In this document: in pieces, positions 48,101-63,100 of the stretch | Layout: every line of letters starts with the position of its first letter | Position numbering within the stretch: position 1 is the stretch's first letter | Assembly (NCBI GenBank): GCA_965262395.1 | Contig: OZ253531.1 | Coordinates: forward strand, 1,488,001 to 1,552,000 | DNA length: 64,000 nucleotides | DNA from: CBDHFF01 sp965262395 | GTDB taxonomy: Bacteria; Pseudomonadota; Alphaproteobacteria; Rickettsiales; Anaplasmataceae | Direction: 5' to 3' | The notes under the pieces: generated by a model | Database searches by the model: none | Told to the model about the DNA's origin: nothing | The model's input: only the letters and a program-made list of their open reading frames with translations | Made by a program: the position numbers and the translations under genes

Positions 48101-51100
48101 GAGACACGTGAGGAATTAAATAAACAAGTTACACAACAAGCAATAGAATATACCGTGCTCTTCCGTGTCCTAGTTGAGAATGACCTACCTTATTATTGTT
48201 ACAATGAATTACATCCAGCAATTGCCCGATTAAGAGATGATCCAAGCACAGCAAATGTTGTAGATGACTTATTCTTTGCTGTTCCTGAAGGAGCAGAGAG
48301 CGAGCATTCATTGGTCGCGACTTTGACTAGAGCATGGTACATGCATAAGGCAAAAGTAACAGATGATGGCTCTAACAAACATATTGATGATGCTCATTAT
48401 ACTAAGATTCAATATTGCTTAATAGATATATTAGAGAATGCGGCACACAATGCTACGATACCTATGAAAACCATAGACCCAAACTCTCTTTCTTCACGTA
48501 TAGAAACTAATCGAGCAAATCCTAATTCGTTCATAAGACAACTGAAGAATGGCGCTCTTTATGGGGCTGACGTATCAATATCAGGTATTATGTTCAATCC
48601 AGATCCGGATGTTCCACATAATGAAGCATATATTCTAGAAGTAATAAAGTTGTTTGCCTCGCATAAAGACAATCCTACGGGAAAAGAGCCAATTCCAATA
48701 CTAAATCTCAGTATAAATGACGTTATACGTTGTATTTCTCAAATGCCAGAAAGAATATCACTATTCAAGGAAGTCTTAAAAAGAATAGTGCGCGTCGACG
48801 AAATCACCGAGAATCGTACAAAATATTTATTTAATATCCTTAAGTGTGCTAAGGATGGCAAAGAAAGAATAAAGACAAAACAATTACATGCAATATGGTT
48901 AATATTAATAACAGAGTTAGAATTCATTCCTGCTAACAGTATCACTAAATACATCACACGTATATCTGCAAATTCTAAGATATGTGTAGAATATTGCATG
49001 GACGTATTAGCCGGGAATGATGCAGGCTATACTGAAGTAGACAAAGCATCAATAGCACAACTATTAAACGATGCGTGCAAATCATTAGATCAAATGATTC
49101 AGCAAATGACCCAGCAAATGAGTGAAAGTCTTTCTAGCGACGAATCTGATGTAGATAAAGATAATACTGAAATAGAAAGTAATATTGAAAAATTAAAGAT
49201 CCTGAAACTCAATATAATCAAAGGATTATTGACGTACGAGAGCCAGAGATCCAAAGAATACTTACTATTATCACATACTAATTCCATGAATTATAGTATC
49301 GACCCAGCCATTTGCGAAATGGTGAGCCAAAATATGGAATTAATATTTACTGCGATGAGCCATGAGGAAAGAAAACAATGCTTTATCTCCGTAACTAGGG
49401 CTATGTTATGCAGCTCTACAAGAATGAGTTCAAAAGCCGCTATAATGCTCGCAACATTTTTTGAAGTTGATGCAAAAAATGCTAACGAAAGAATAAGTAT
49501 TGATAAAGAAGTATTAAACAATTTATCTAACCCACCTAATATATCTGACACGATAAAATCACAACATCAGTCAAATATTGTGGATAATATTACTGTCTTA
49601 ATGGATGTCATGATTAAAAAAGTTAAAGGGAGCAGAGATGCCCACAATCACCTTTCACAAGAGACTTCATTTCATCCATTTATTACTCCACAGTATTGCA
49701 TCCAACAAATTAGCAGTTTACTTCGTTATGCAGCAGGGAAGGAAGAATTGGTAGACAAGGCAGTTGCACTATATAGCAAAATGGAGTTGTACATATTTCA
49801 TAGCAGAAAAGGTGATGAGGAATATATCACCGAATCAAAGAAGATTAAATCTTCTTTATTAGTAACTATAGATAATCTGCATAATGAATATGGTACAGGA
49901 TGTTATCTTGAATTCTTGAGTAAACTGTGCAGACAAATGGAAGAAAATAAAGAAGAAGAAAATGCAAAGGGGGTTGAAAGAGGGGCTGCAGAAACCAAGG
50001 AAGAAGAAAGTGAATCTAGAACATTATTTACTATGTATGATCATTTAGCCGAAGTAATAATAGATCCCACGCAAGAGAAAGACTATACTACGTCACACGA
50101 CTATCCTGTTGTTTGCAGACTATTCACTAGACAAGGAACGAATCTAGGCGCCGCACAAATAAAGCTCAACAATGAATTGGATAAACTTAAGGGAACAGGC
50201 GTGCAGTCTACGCCCAAAACAGCAGACCATAATAATGCAACTAATCAGGATTCGCCCTCCGCAACAGTATCACACGAAGAACAACCTGAATCTGAAGGGT
50301 TAGTTGACACAAAACAAGAGCAGATTGTTGCAAAAAATAAGTCTGATTTAATGAGAGAACAAAACACCCTAAGACAAGAACGGCTTGCAACGCAAGAATC
50401 GCTTCATGAAATCCTGAATGGAACAATGGAACACATACCAGGTGAATCTGTTACAGCTGCTAATAGAGTTGCTTATTTGGCACTTAATTTTGAAAATGAT
50501 GCTTTCAATCTTAAGGATGAATTTCAGAGAAGAGAGAAATCTGTTGATGAAAAGAACGGTTCAACTACTGATTCATTATCATATAGTATTCATACTTGTT
50601 TAGTAGGATTATTTAAATTACTACGCGATAAACATCACTGGGATATATCGCAATTTCAAACCGAGGAATTAGGGGGATTAAGAGACGGCAATAATTTATA
50701 CGAATCCGTGTTTAACATGATGCAAATATCTTCCATTTCCTCGAACAAGACAGCTCAAATACATTTATATAGGCTTCTTTCTAAGATTATACCTCAGGGA
50801 AATATTACGTATACATTTTGGATAAAAGTGCTGAATAATGGGCAAGAAGTGGGGAAGGAGTGCAACATGCATTCCTTATCGTCTAAAACAATTGCTTTAA
50901 GACATGCCCTGAAACAGATGGCTGCATATATTGATATCATGCTACTTATAGGCAATAGCATTCAAGAAGAAATAAAAGAGTTGAGAAGAGCTAATGTTCC
51001 TAATGCTGAAGATAAAATAAGTACTGCTGTAACTGCATATGGCGATGATGTGATTGAAGGAGTAGCTGCATTAATCAAAAGTGTACCTAAGCCTCGCTCA

Positions 51101-54100
51101 GCAGATAATCACACTGAAACTAAGAAGAAGTTTGAACGTGCTACAGCTTTATTAATATTGGTCAGAGAATTACAACAGAGTGATACAAATCTCCCACATA
51201 ATAAGACCATAACTGAGATGTTAATAGATGAATTAACTTCAAACAACATCTCTTTATCAGAGCAAGATTCAATCATTTACTTTAACTTAGTATGCATGCT
51301 GCAAGAAATTGCAACGAAGCACATAAAATTGTCTAATAAACCATCCACGATGAGTATTGTAGGGTGGCCCAGCAAAGACATTTTGGAGCAATTATCCTTA
51401 GAACGAAATACCGAACTTGGTTTCATAACTCATTCCATAAAACTATTAGATACTTATTGTAAAATAATTGCAGATAACTCTACACCTGCAGAGGGAGAAA
51501 CATCAAAACCTCCTTATTTGATAGCGGATCTACATAAAATTAAACTTCAATTGTTGCACAATGCGATAAAATTTATACAAAATTCAGCAAAGCCTAACAT
51601 TCATGAGCGTGTTATACTCTATGTAATAAAGAATATACAAAAATGTCCCGAATTATGTAAAATAGATGGTTTCTGGGACTTACTAAATGATGTGCAGAAA
51701 TGTACTAAGGATACAGACTCCTTGCAGATCATGATGGATCTTTGGAGTCCATATATGAAGGCTCCAGTGGCTCCAGCAGTTGAATCAGGGCAGTCGGCAA
51801 ATATTCCCGAAGAGTCCAAATACGTAACTGCTCCGCCCGAGGAAATAAAAAAAGCATTGGCGTTAATGGTAGAAAATCTACATTTAAAATGCAACATATC
51901 AAGTAACGCTCTATATACTAAATTTGTTCCTCTATTAAAAGTCAGTCAAGATTCCATATCTATATTTGAACAAAAATTCTCTGGATGTGTTACATCCTCA
52001 AAACAAGAGGGAGATGAGCACCTAGATAAATCACTGTTAAAATATCTAATGCTTCATAAAAATTACGAGAGTTTATTACAGGAATTAGCAACTAAAGAAA
52101 ATGACAAGAGGAGAAGAAAGAACGAAGAAGAAAGAACGAAGAATCAAGAAGAATTTCAGGCTAAAAAGATCGAAAGAAAAAGAAAAATTGAAGAGGAGGC
52201 AAGGGACGATGATACTACTGCTACTGCAGCAGTAGAGGACGCAATTGATGTTCATACTCCCACCCCAGCAACCAATACAGAGGCAGCAGAGAACGATGAT
52301 GTTACTGCTACTGCAGAAGAGGACGCTGAGATTGAAGAAACAGAGAGAAATTACGAGGATAATCCAGCGATCAATGACCTTCCAGCACCACAATTACATT
52401 GGTCTGTGGACAAACATCTTAATAATCAGAGAGGCACGCAATATCTTAGTCCACTGGTAGCGTCCATCAAGGTATACGAAAGAATGATTAATGATCCAGG
52501 TGCATCTGCAAATCATCAGCAGAGCTGCAAAGATTGTATAATAGACTTGTGCCAAAATACTCTGTCTGCAGTGAGGGATAAGGAGTCGGATGCCCTTGCA
52601 CTAGAGATAAACCAGGATAAAGCATTATTAGTACTACTAGAATTCATATTACCAGGTTATATGGCGACAACCTCCCTGGCAGAAAACGCAGCAGTGATTC
52701 ATAGTGATTACTTGAAACTTATCGATAATATAATAAAGAATTATTTTGTTCATATGTATAAAATCAACGATGGCTGTACAGATCAGTTCGAAAAAGCGTA
52801 TTGCTCTCATATAGGCATTAAACATGAAAACGGTAGTAAAGATGAAGCTATATTCAGAATGATGTTTGATAGCAAAGTTACTCTTAAGCCCTTATACCCA
52901 TTGCAAACGCCGTTTGGCGCTGGTGATGGCATAAAGACGCCCCTACAACTCCTAATTCGCCAATATACTAATGGCAAAGCAATATTCAGAATGAAAGATA
53001 GTGACTGGGGCAATCAATATGTTCGGAATAAAAAAACAGGTAAGATGAAAGATCTTATATGGGGCATTGCGGAACAATCAATTAGAGAACATGGACTATT
53101 ACTACACAGTCCAGATGCTGGGCAATTTCTTAGCATAGCTATGGAACGTCGGGCTGATATTTCTGGTTATATTAAAAAATGGATAGATGAGAAACATCTT
53201 TTACAGCAAACAATCCCTGGAATGATAACAGACCACATTGCACAAGTTAAGGAAGCTAACAACCATATCGATAGCCCTCAATTAATTGAAAACACTAGTA
53301 CATCTACACACGAAGATTACTCATCAGCTCCCATAAATATAGAACATAGCAGGGGAAGTTTTGATATTCTGGCATTACTGGTATCCAATCTTACTCAAGA
53401 ATTAGATAAAGTTGGCAAACTTGAAGAAGGTACTGCAGACAGCAAAAAAAGTGCACTTGATAATATATGTAATTATTACATGCCTGCAATCTTAAAAGTA
53501 ATGGAAGATGTAGGACCTGAGGGACGAGAGAAATATGAAAATATGGACAAGATATTGGCAATACTGATCTCATGTAATAGGAACTACCCTCACCTCATAG
53601 ATAAGGTTAATGCCAAGAATATAACGTCTAGGGCACAGTCAGAAGGGTTCAATATATTCAAGCAATACGAAATAACAGTTCGTTCTAATGATGACAAAGA
53701 TACTACATCTACCATTAGAAAACGATCTTTATTTGATTTTGAGATAGTGCGTAAATTAGTTGTAGGAAATCAGGGAATCATTCCTAGTCATGCAGATGGT
53801 GAAACTGAATCCAAATTATCTCCGCTTGAGACACAACAACTTGTCTTCGCCAACTCTGAAAAATGCACCACAAGTGTAATACATAGCTGGGTAACGAACA
53901 ACAACAATGCAGAATTACTACTCATGTTAGATAGTATCACGAAAGAAGAAAGTGCTGAACTGAAGCCATGCTTGGAGCGTGAGGTATTACCACATTTACT
54001 TGGATGCTACATGAACGCTCTTACTCTTAATACTGATGCGGGTAGAAGTATGGCTCTATCGTCCAGAGGTAGGATTCATAAGCTCTGTCAGAGAAATGAA

Positions 54101-57100
54101 ATCCACAACATTTCAATGACTGTAGAGCAATTACAGAAAATCTTTCATGGCACATCTATTACTTATGTCGCCCCTAATGACAAGCAAACTTTAACATGCA
54201 GTTTCACTGAATTTATGTGTAACCTGGCTCTAGCAATGAATATAAGCATGGGTAACAATAACGGCGAACCACATGACATTGGGGTTGGCACTATACAATA
54301 CAACGAGAATAAAGAAATAGGGAGAAAGAACCTTAACTCTTTATTACCCACTATCGGAAGTGATATATCATTAGGCAATGTGTCTGCCAGGATTTACGCC
54401 AAAACAATGCATATTATTGCAAAGAGAAAGATACAAGAACATGAAGCAAAATACAATAAGAACCCAGCTCCCAAGGAAACACGTAAAGAAATAATAATTA
54501 TTAATCCTACTATTCGGGATCTCGCTAAGAAAGCTGACCAGTTATCGCAGAACTCTCTTGCACAAAAACGCGCACCAGTAGAAAAACCACGTAAAGAACG
54601 CCCTAAATTAACCTCAGAGGAGTATATAACGGAATATGTTAGAAAATTATGTGAACTAATTGAAAAGACTATTCCAGAAGGCGAAAATATTAATGCATCG
54701 ATAAGAACTGCTTTTGCAGAAACAAAAGTCACAACCAGCACTGCTGGTAACGATGTGAACCTGCTAGGGTTCTTACTCCGTAGCACTATCATGGAAATGC
54801 AAGAGCAGTATTCTGGGCTGTTTTACGAAGATATGCTCTGCTTATTCGCTGAATTTAACAAATATAAATTCTTTCTTGATTCAATGCCAGCAGCCATGAA
54901 AACTGATGTCTCTTTCTCTGTCTTTATACGCAGATCTCTAATGTCATCGAAAGTTAGTGATCTATTGAGTACGATCTCATCGATAATTGAAGTACTGAAA
55001 TTAGAAGGCAATATTAATGCGCCCATTCTACTTCCTGAGATACCGGATGGTGCACCTAAAGAAACTAATATTGCAGCATTATTTTTCGTAGCTGTCTTGC
55101 GCTCAGAGAAATCTGCGGTGGAGAAAAATGAGTTGCTGTTTGGATTTTTAAAAAAGTTCGCCTCTATAGAGATAGGAGAAGAAGACGAATATAAAATTCT
55201 ACATATTTTTACTAAACATTATAATATTGCTGAAACCGATATTGGTTCGGAAGGCAACGAGCCCAAGGGGATTCTTAAGGCGCATCAGAAATCAAGCCAA
55301 AATAGTGAAGGAATGCAAGCTGTAGACCTGGCAAATACTACAACAGAAGAGAGCGCCATGGAGGTGCAAAATGACACTAATGTTAATATTGAATTAGATA
55401 CCTCTACAGTTCTAACAACAAAAGATCAGATAGAACACGCAATTAACAGAGCGTTCAATGGAACAGGTAGCGCTCAAGCAGAATCTGCTCGATCATTAAT
55501 CGCAAATGATAGAAACACATCTCTATCAAGTAGCGTACAAAAGATGATGGATAAAATGCTTAATACTAGGGATGGCAGAATCTCGCTTTCTGAAGATGCG
55601 CTGACTCATATAATTAGAAATTATGCTTCCGCTGATGTTCCACCATTAGCAGACGTAAAACAGCTACTTAGTAATTTTCCTGATTTATCTTTTGATAATA
55701 AAAGCGGAGATAATACAAATATGCTTATTAGGATGAAGGGGGAGAAAGAAACATTGGGTTGTTCCAGCCAAGTTAAACATGCTCCTCCTAAGCTAATTAA
55801 TGATGGTACGTTCTCTTTTATTAAGAGTAATAAAGAAAATATATTATCTATGATCAAGGTCATCTGGCCAACAGATAGTGATGTATTTTGTGAAGCAATC
55901 GTGCCATTACTAAGCCATAAATCTCCATCATATATAGGCAGTGATATTAGTTATTCACTACTTCAGTCATTGCTCAGTATATATACCCAAAGTCAATCTT
56001 ATATTCGCAGAACAAAAGATGAACCAACACACAGGCAACTGGCTAATAAGGAAAATCATGAAGAATATCTAAAGACAGAATTCTCTAGATTTAGGCAGGT
56101 GTGTCAAAATTTGGATACTAGTATCAACGCTAAAAATGGCAAATTAGATGGCTCAATTAAGAAGAAAAATAGTGCTCTTCTTCATTCACGTGTGTTTGCG
56201 GCAAGAGCAGAAGTAGACAAATGTGAAAAAAGTGCAAAAGAAATAACAACAACTCAAGAATTAATGACCTTGCTAGATGAATTCTCCCAAAACACTGCAT
56301 GCATGAAATACGTTCTCACTATGATGAATACTCGTAGTATACTATATGTATCTCAACCCGCACTACATTCTTACTCTAGATTAACTATCAACAGTATGAA
56401 TCAAAGAGCAGGCAGACACTCAGATGAAAATAAAAAATATCACAATATAGTGCATTATATGCTTACAGCAGAGCATCCTTATGCTCTTAGCTTGATTGCT
56501 ACAGCACATACAAAAAACGTATCTAAATCGGATGCTGTCAGCACACCGTTTTCATTTGTATCTTTTCTGAACTTTCTATATACGCGTAATGACCCTGCTC
56601 AACGTGGACGTAAGGAAAGGGCTCTCACAATGGAAGATATATTTAAGTGGTTAGATGTAAAGGAGCGCAATGGTCTTCTAACTGATAAATCAAGGGGAAT
56701 AATCAAAGAATTCTTCCAACATATTCGTTCATTCTTAGATAAGATGGAAGAAACACATGGGCAGACTAAGAAGACCACTAATACAGAGGCCAATTCATCG
56801 CCTTCCTTACTCTTTTTCGAACATTCATGCACCTCTGCTCACCATACCTGGGAAGGAGTACGAAAAGTTACAACTGATCTGAGCAACCCAGACGAAATAA
56901 AAGTAGTAGGAAATACTGAATTAGATATTAGCGGCAATGTACCTAAAGAGGGGTATAATGGACATACTGTAGTATCATTTAATGATACTACTAATAAGAC
57001 ATTTTTGGCGATTAATTTTGATAATGCTCTTGCACAAGAACCAGCAAAGAAAGTGGATTTCAGGATCAGCAAATTGACCGTTCGAGACGTATTGGCATTA

Positions 57101-60100
57101 CTGCACGTGAAAAATGAATCATGGTCCTATGATGCTCCATATGCGGAAAGTATTTTCCCTGCAAAAGTCCTGGATATGCCTGCCTCATTTTGTTTTAGTA
57201 TGCTTCAACAGGATTACAATCCAGGCAGTCTAGTATTAAACCCTGTGAAAAGTAAAGATAGAGCAAATCTTGCGCGTGCCCTAGAGTGTTGGTTCCATGG
57301 CTCATATTTTCATATGAGAATGGTATCAGAATTGATTAATATGTATGTCGTCAAAACATTGCAGGATGAGTTCGGTACTAACGCAGATGATGTCAATAGT
57401 AGCGCCGCTGCTGGACTAAGCGGGATGATCAAAAAACATCTATGCATAGAAATAGATGCACCTTTAACAGTAGTGATAAATAAAGATGAAAGCGCGCAGG
57501 TATGTCAGAGATTAAAAGAAATACAAACTGAATTAAGTAATGAGCAAAGCAGAGAATTATTAATTAGAGAATTAATGGTAGCCCAAATTATTAATATGCT
57601 TAACAAGTCATTCTCATCTACTGCTGAGTCATTCTCATCCACTGCTGAGTCATTCTCATCCACTGCTAAGTCCTGTAACACATTTGAGACAAAATATGGT
57701 AATGTCGGGACTGAAGCTTTAATGAAAATGGATAATAATAAATTATTACATATCTTTGGCTTTATTCGCGAAGCTATTAAAGAACACCAAGAGCTATCTA
57801 GAGAAATGACTACGACTGATCAGGCAACTAAGTCAGCATCTTTAAGTAGATTGTCGTTCCCTCATTCTCAAAGTGGACATATCGGATCTCCCTACTGGGA
57901 TAGGCATGTAGAAAATTGTCGTTTGAAAACGCACACTTCTATCTTTGGAGTAGACCATCCCCCCCTTACCAAGGGTCATTCATTGTTTGACGTAATTCAA
58001 GGTGTACATGCATATATTGCAAATATTGTAGATGCACATAAAAAAGAACAAGAACAACACAAGAAGATATTAACGAAATATACCACGCCTAGTACGACTA
58101 CTGTAGAGGGCCCGTTAAAAGAAGAGGAACACACTAAAGCTAAAACTACAGATATTGCCACAACAGTAAGCGTGCAACCGCTATCAATCGCAGAAACAAA
58201 CGATCTATATAAGGAACTCATAGACGGCGAACTTAAATCTTTCAAGGGTGCTTTAATTCAAGCAGTGAAGCAATTTCCTGAAGAAAAAAGAAATCATAAT
58301 ACTACTATTGATAATGATGAAGTGCTACAAGCTGTAGAAACGTTATACCAAACACTACATGTCATGTATACGGAACAGGAAGAATGCCATCGTATCTTTG
58401 AAAATACGCAGAAGATTATCGCATTCTTGGTCAAATCTATCCCTCAGATGAAAGCTAAGAGCGATGTGATAAATTTCACCAGATTGATTCAGAATTTATC
58501 TAAACATCGTGGGTTATTATTCAATACATTAATGAATATGTATCAAAGCGCTTCACCCCGTGACGTATCTATCAATTATCAGTATCTTAAAGACGATAAT
58601 TTCAGTATTATGTTTACCAACAAAATGCTACATCTTAACTTAGACTTTATGGCATCAGAAAGAACTCTCGATATTTATCGAGAGGTGTGGCAATCTATCT
58701 TCGGGCACTTATATGGCAAACATGGCCATGTTGATATATCTAAGGCATTGAATTCTTTTTGTAATTTCTGCGCATCTTTGAATGATGGAGGTTTCACGGA
58801 AAAAGATTTTGAATCACTACACAAGCTAAAAGAATTAATAATGAACAATGACATATCAATTCTTGATAGCTTACTTAATGTATTAAAAGTAAATGTATCA
58901 GTAGTAAATCAATTAATAATTGTTAATGAAATGCCCATTGAAAACCGCAGCCTGTCCACAGGAAGTATACATGCGGTTAATGAAGGAATACTGTCAGTAC
59001 ATAAACGAATGGCGTTGCTGGATGCAGATCTTAAGGTTGATATCATGGCCAGTTATGCAGATAAAAGTGTAAATGCTATATTAGGGCTTGATCATAATGA
59101 CACTATGATAAATTCATCATTATTATTGAATTTTGAATTTGATGACCTAGATAACTCGATATGTAAAAATTATACTCGGGCATTAGTTGCCTTATTAAGC
59201 AGATCAATAGGATATAAGATCCCCATACACAAATGTCTTAGTGTATTTGATTATCTGTACCCATCTGGATCTGGATCTACAACAGGAAATCAAGTACAAC
59301 GCTTACAGCAAAGTAAATTGAATAATTTTGTTTTATTCACACCAAAACACAGATTTGAAATCCTAAAACTAATTACTTTATCTATTGTAAATAAGCACGC
59401 ACAGGTGGAGGAATATAACTCATCTGCGCTAGAACAATCTAATCCTGACCTTAAGATTGAACCGTTTGATCAATTATGCACAATGCTGGCCATGAATTTC
59501 GCTAAACTTGATAACCGCATGAAAGATCAGTTCATAAACAATATGTTAAAGAAATTCAATGATACTTCTATTGCAGAAATGCCATCTGTATCTGATTTAC
59601 TTATTCAGGTAAATTATCTTATTGCACACAACGCAGTTTTAGTGTCTCCACAAAATTCTCTACATACACTTGCACATGAGCCAGGATACGCAGGAATTAT
59701 TCGGACATATAAGGATTCTAAGCAAAAGAATCGTGAACCGCATGTTATGACAGATAGCGAAATCGAGTCACAATGTGAGACCGAAGCAAAGAAAAACCCA
59801 TCTGCTCCTGGACACCCTTCTCCTACCCCGATTACAGAGCATATTCAGGAATATACAGACGAATTAATTGAGGCAAAGAAAAAAAGTAGGAATAGTACCC
59901 TGGTGCATAATGTTGCCAAAGCTCAAACTACACTAGGAAAGTTTGGGATTAATGATTTAACTCCAGAACGCAGAAATACATTACTAAAAAATATTGATAC
60001 ATTACTTTTGCACTCAAATGACGCTACATCAGAAAGAGTTGTGCCTCTTGGATCATGTGTTGCATATAAGTTAATGCATCATGATACAGACAGAGCCCTC

Positions 60101-63100
60101 ACGATGATCAAAGGTGATTTCACAGGATATAAAGATCCTGAGTATAAAGCAAAGCGTCTGACAGAAGTAACAAGATCAATAACAGAGCGTATTAAAAAAA
60201 TAAAGAAAGCACGCACAGCGTGTGATGATGCACTCAATGAATTGAAGAAAGACTTTTTTACCAATCTTATTGACAAGATAGAAGGTACAATTAAAGATGG
60301 CAGTATTAGGCTAACGAATGAATCAAAGAAGAGCGCTCTAGCTGCACTTAGGAAAGATAAGGGCATCATAGTAGATTTATTATGTACTTACGATATATCT
60401 TACTATTTTGACCCAATAGATCTTCTTACCAATATTAGTAATTTGGGTCATATAGAAGAAGCTAAAGATAAGATGATAAACCACATATCAATTTATGCTA
60501 AGGATCAGGGGACTAAGAATAAGCACGAAGCAGCAGCAAAATTACTATTCGATATTATAAAAATATTACATAGTGACGCACAGAAAGGGGAAGGTATATC
60601 TTATAAGAAGTTTTATTTAGCTAATTACGGGGATTCGGCACATCAATTTTTTCGTGGTTCGGATGCACAGAGCTCTAGCATAGTTATGCAAAATAGAGAA
60701 TATCGAAAGCAAATTAACAAACAGTATATGTTAGGTGGGAAAGCATTGCCAATGTCAAAGAATCAAGAAGCTCTATTGGAACATATGGAGAAATGGTATG
60801 TTAAGTCTCTTGAGATGAGAGTTAACTATGAAACTGCAATAGAAAAATACTACAAAAGCTTATACGTTGATAATCTCTCATCAGGCAAGTCCAGGTTACA
60901 ACACACAGAATTGGTATATCTAAGACTAACGAAGGAAGAATCTATTCCATGGGGTGGCAATGGATATTCTCACAGCCCTACAGGAGTGTTACATTCCTCT
61001 TGTGATAGGGATTGGAATGTAGCTCTACGTAGAGATAAATCAACAGAGCTTGACTATGAATATTGTATAGCAGCTCATTTTGCCCATACCTCTCCTTTAG
61101 GCAACGCAACAGTAATGAGTGGATTATTCGGTGCAGAAGAATTAAAACTACTGGAAGCAGAATTAAAACTACTGAAAAATATTGAATATAATCAGGATTT
61201 GCATAAGCTCCTTTGTGAAGTGACTGTTAGACCTGTATATGGAATGATAGCGAAGTTAGAAACACTCTCTAGTCAGCTTACTGAACAATTCTATAATACT
61301 CTGAGTAATAACGATCCCAGAATGCAGAATAATGATTCTCCGTTAACAATACTCAATATTGAAGAAGAGTCATTGACTCTTGGCATTATGGACAATGATA
61401 TGAAAATAACACATCAATTTGTCTTACGTGCGCCCTTCAATGACCCACTACCCAAGCAAGAATCCGACCTATACCTAGTCAGGACAAATAATCCCCTCGC
61501 TAAACATAAAGATCAGAAACTTGCAATGCAATTCATAGTGATGGAATTCTCTTTATTAATTAACCTTTTATTAGAAAATGCATCTCCATCTACAGCATCT
61601 GCAACTAAACGAATCTGGCAACAGGGTGATGCATCACAGTACCAGCTGCCTTGTGATGTCGTAATAGGTATGATGAATACTTTTACTAACAAGGTGAATA
61701 GCTTCATTAAAACATTACAAGAGTTCTGTGAAGAAAATAAAGACTCTAACGATATAGCTATCGCACAATTGCGAGCAATCATACTAGATTGTCAGAATTG
61801 TATCTATCTAAAGTTAGCAGGCGAGATCATGGCAGTCACTAATGACTGTATAAAGGAAAAGATTAATTTAACAGAAATAGCCTTGATATTACAAAAAAGA
61901 GAGCTTAATCTTAATACCTTATTACAGTCAATGAATGATTTCTTTGTTAATAATATACAAAAAGTTAAAGATCTTAGCGAGGATATAAATCCAGCATGTG
62001 ATGCAACTTATTGTTCTAGAAAACTCCTAGAGGTTAGGGATCTATTGGCATCATGCGCGCAGGCAACAACTGAGCATCAGGAACAAGTAAGTGCGGAAAC
62101 AGAAGAAGATTCTTTAGAACAAGAGTTAAAAGCAGCAGCAAACGTATTGAAAAAAGACACTGCTGCTACAGAAGTTTCTGCACGGAAACGTTTTATACTT
62201 AGTGATATTGAGGCATTCGCAAGTAAAACTGATCAATTAAAGATAGAATCTGCAGGAGTTAATCTAGAAGAACAGCATCAAAAACTGAAAAATGATGCAA
62301 ATGAATTGAAAAAATACACTAAAGATAATGATTTGACGGATCTAGGGATAGTCCATCTTACAGGAAAAATAAAGTCTTTATCAATGAAAATACGTGCATT
62401 GCAACGTGATCCAACCGACCAAAATAAAGATCAAATGATAAAAGAAAAAATAAATCTACTGGCCTGTCTTGCCGAGCTGCATTATAAGCACACATCTAAA
62501 GATGGGCAAGAAGGTGAAATGTTATATGAGGCACAAATATTAGAACTCTTGCATGTAATACGTCATGGTAATTTGAATCATGGCACTATATCACAAGTAA
62601 GCACTGGTGAAGGAAAGTCACTAATAATTGCCATGCTTGCGGCCATAAATGCTCTGTCAGGAGAGAAGGTAATGTGTTTGACGCACAGTAAGGCATTAGC
62701 TAAAGAGGCCATAGATCACTACAAGCCATTATTTCAAGACTGTGATCTTCAATACGGATCAGTCGATGATGATACAGCAAGAAACTCAGCAGATTATGAC
62801 AAAGACATACTGTATGTGGAAATTAATAAATTCATTGCCGAAGTGGCAAGGGATGCAGAAACAGAACCAAATCCTGAAGCACAAGTACTTAAAAAACATC
62901 TATCTGATAATGAAGGAAAACCCCCTGTAACTATAATAATGGATGAATTTGATCATTTAGTAAATAAAGATGCAAATACGGTACACAGATTAGCCTCGTC
63001 TTCTGCAGAGGAATTAAATAATGTAGATAAGGCAATATATAGATCTATATTAACATTTGTCACAAATGACTCTTATAATAAATTGATTGAAAAATTACAA

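Noticed and set aside
62742..62930. Separate small plus-strand gene
   Set aside because: It overlaps the SecA-like coding frame in another phase and lacks its own start signal.
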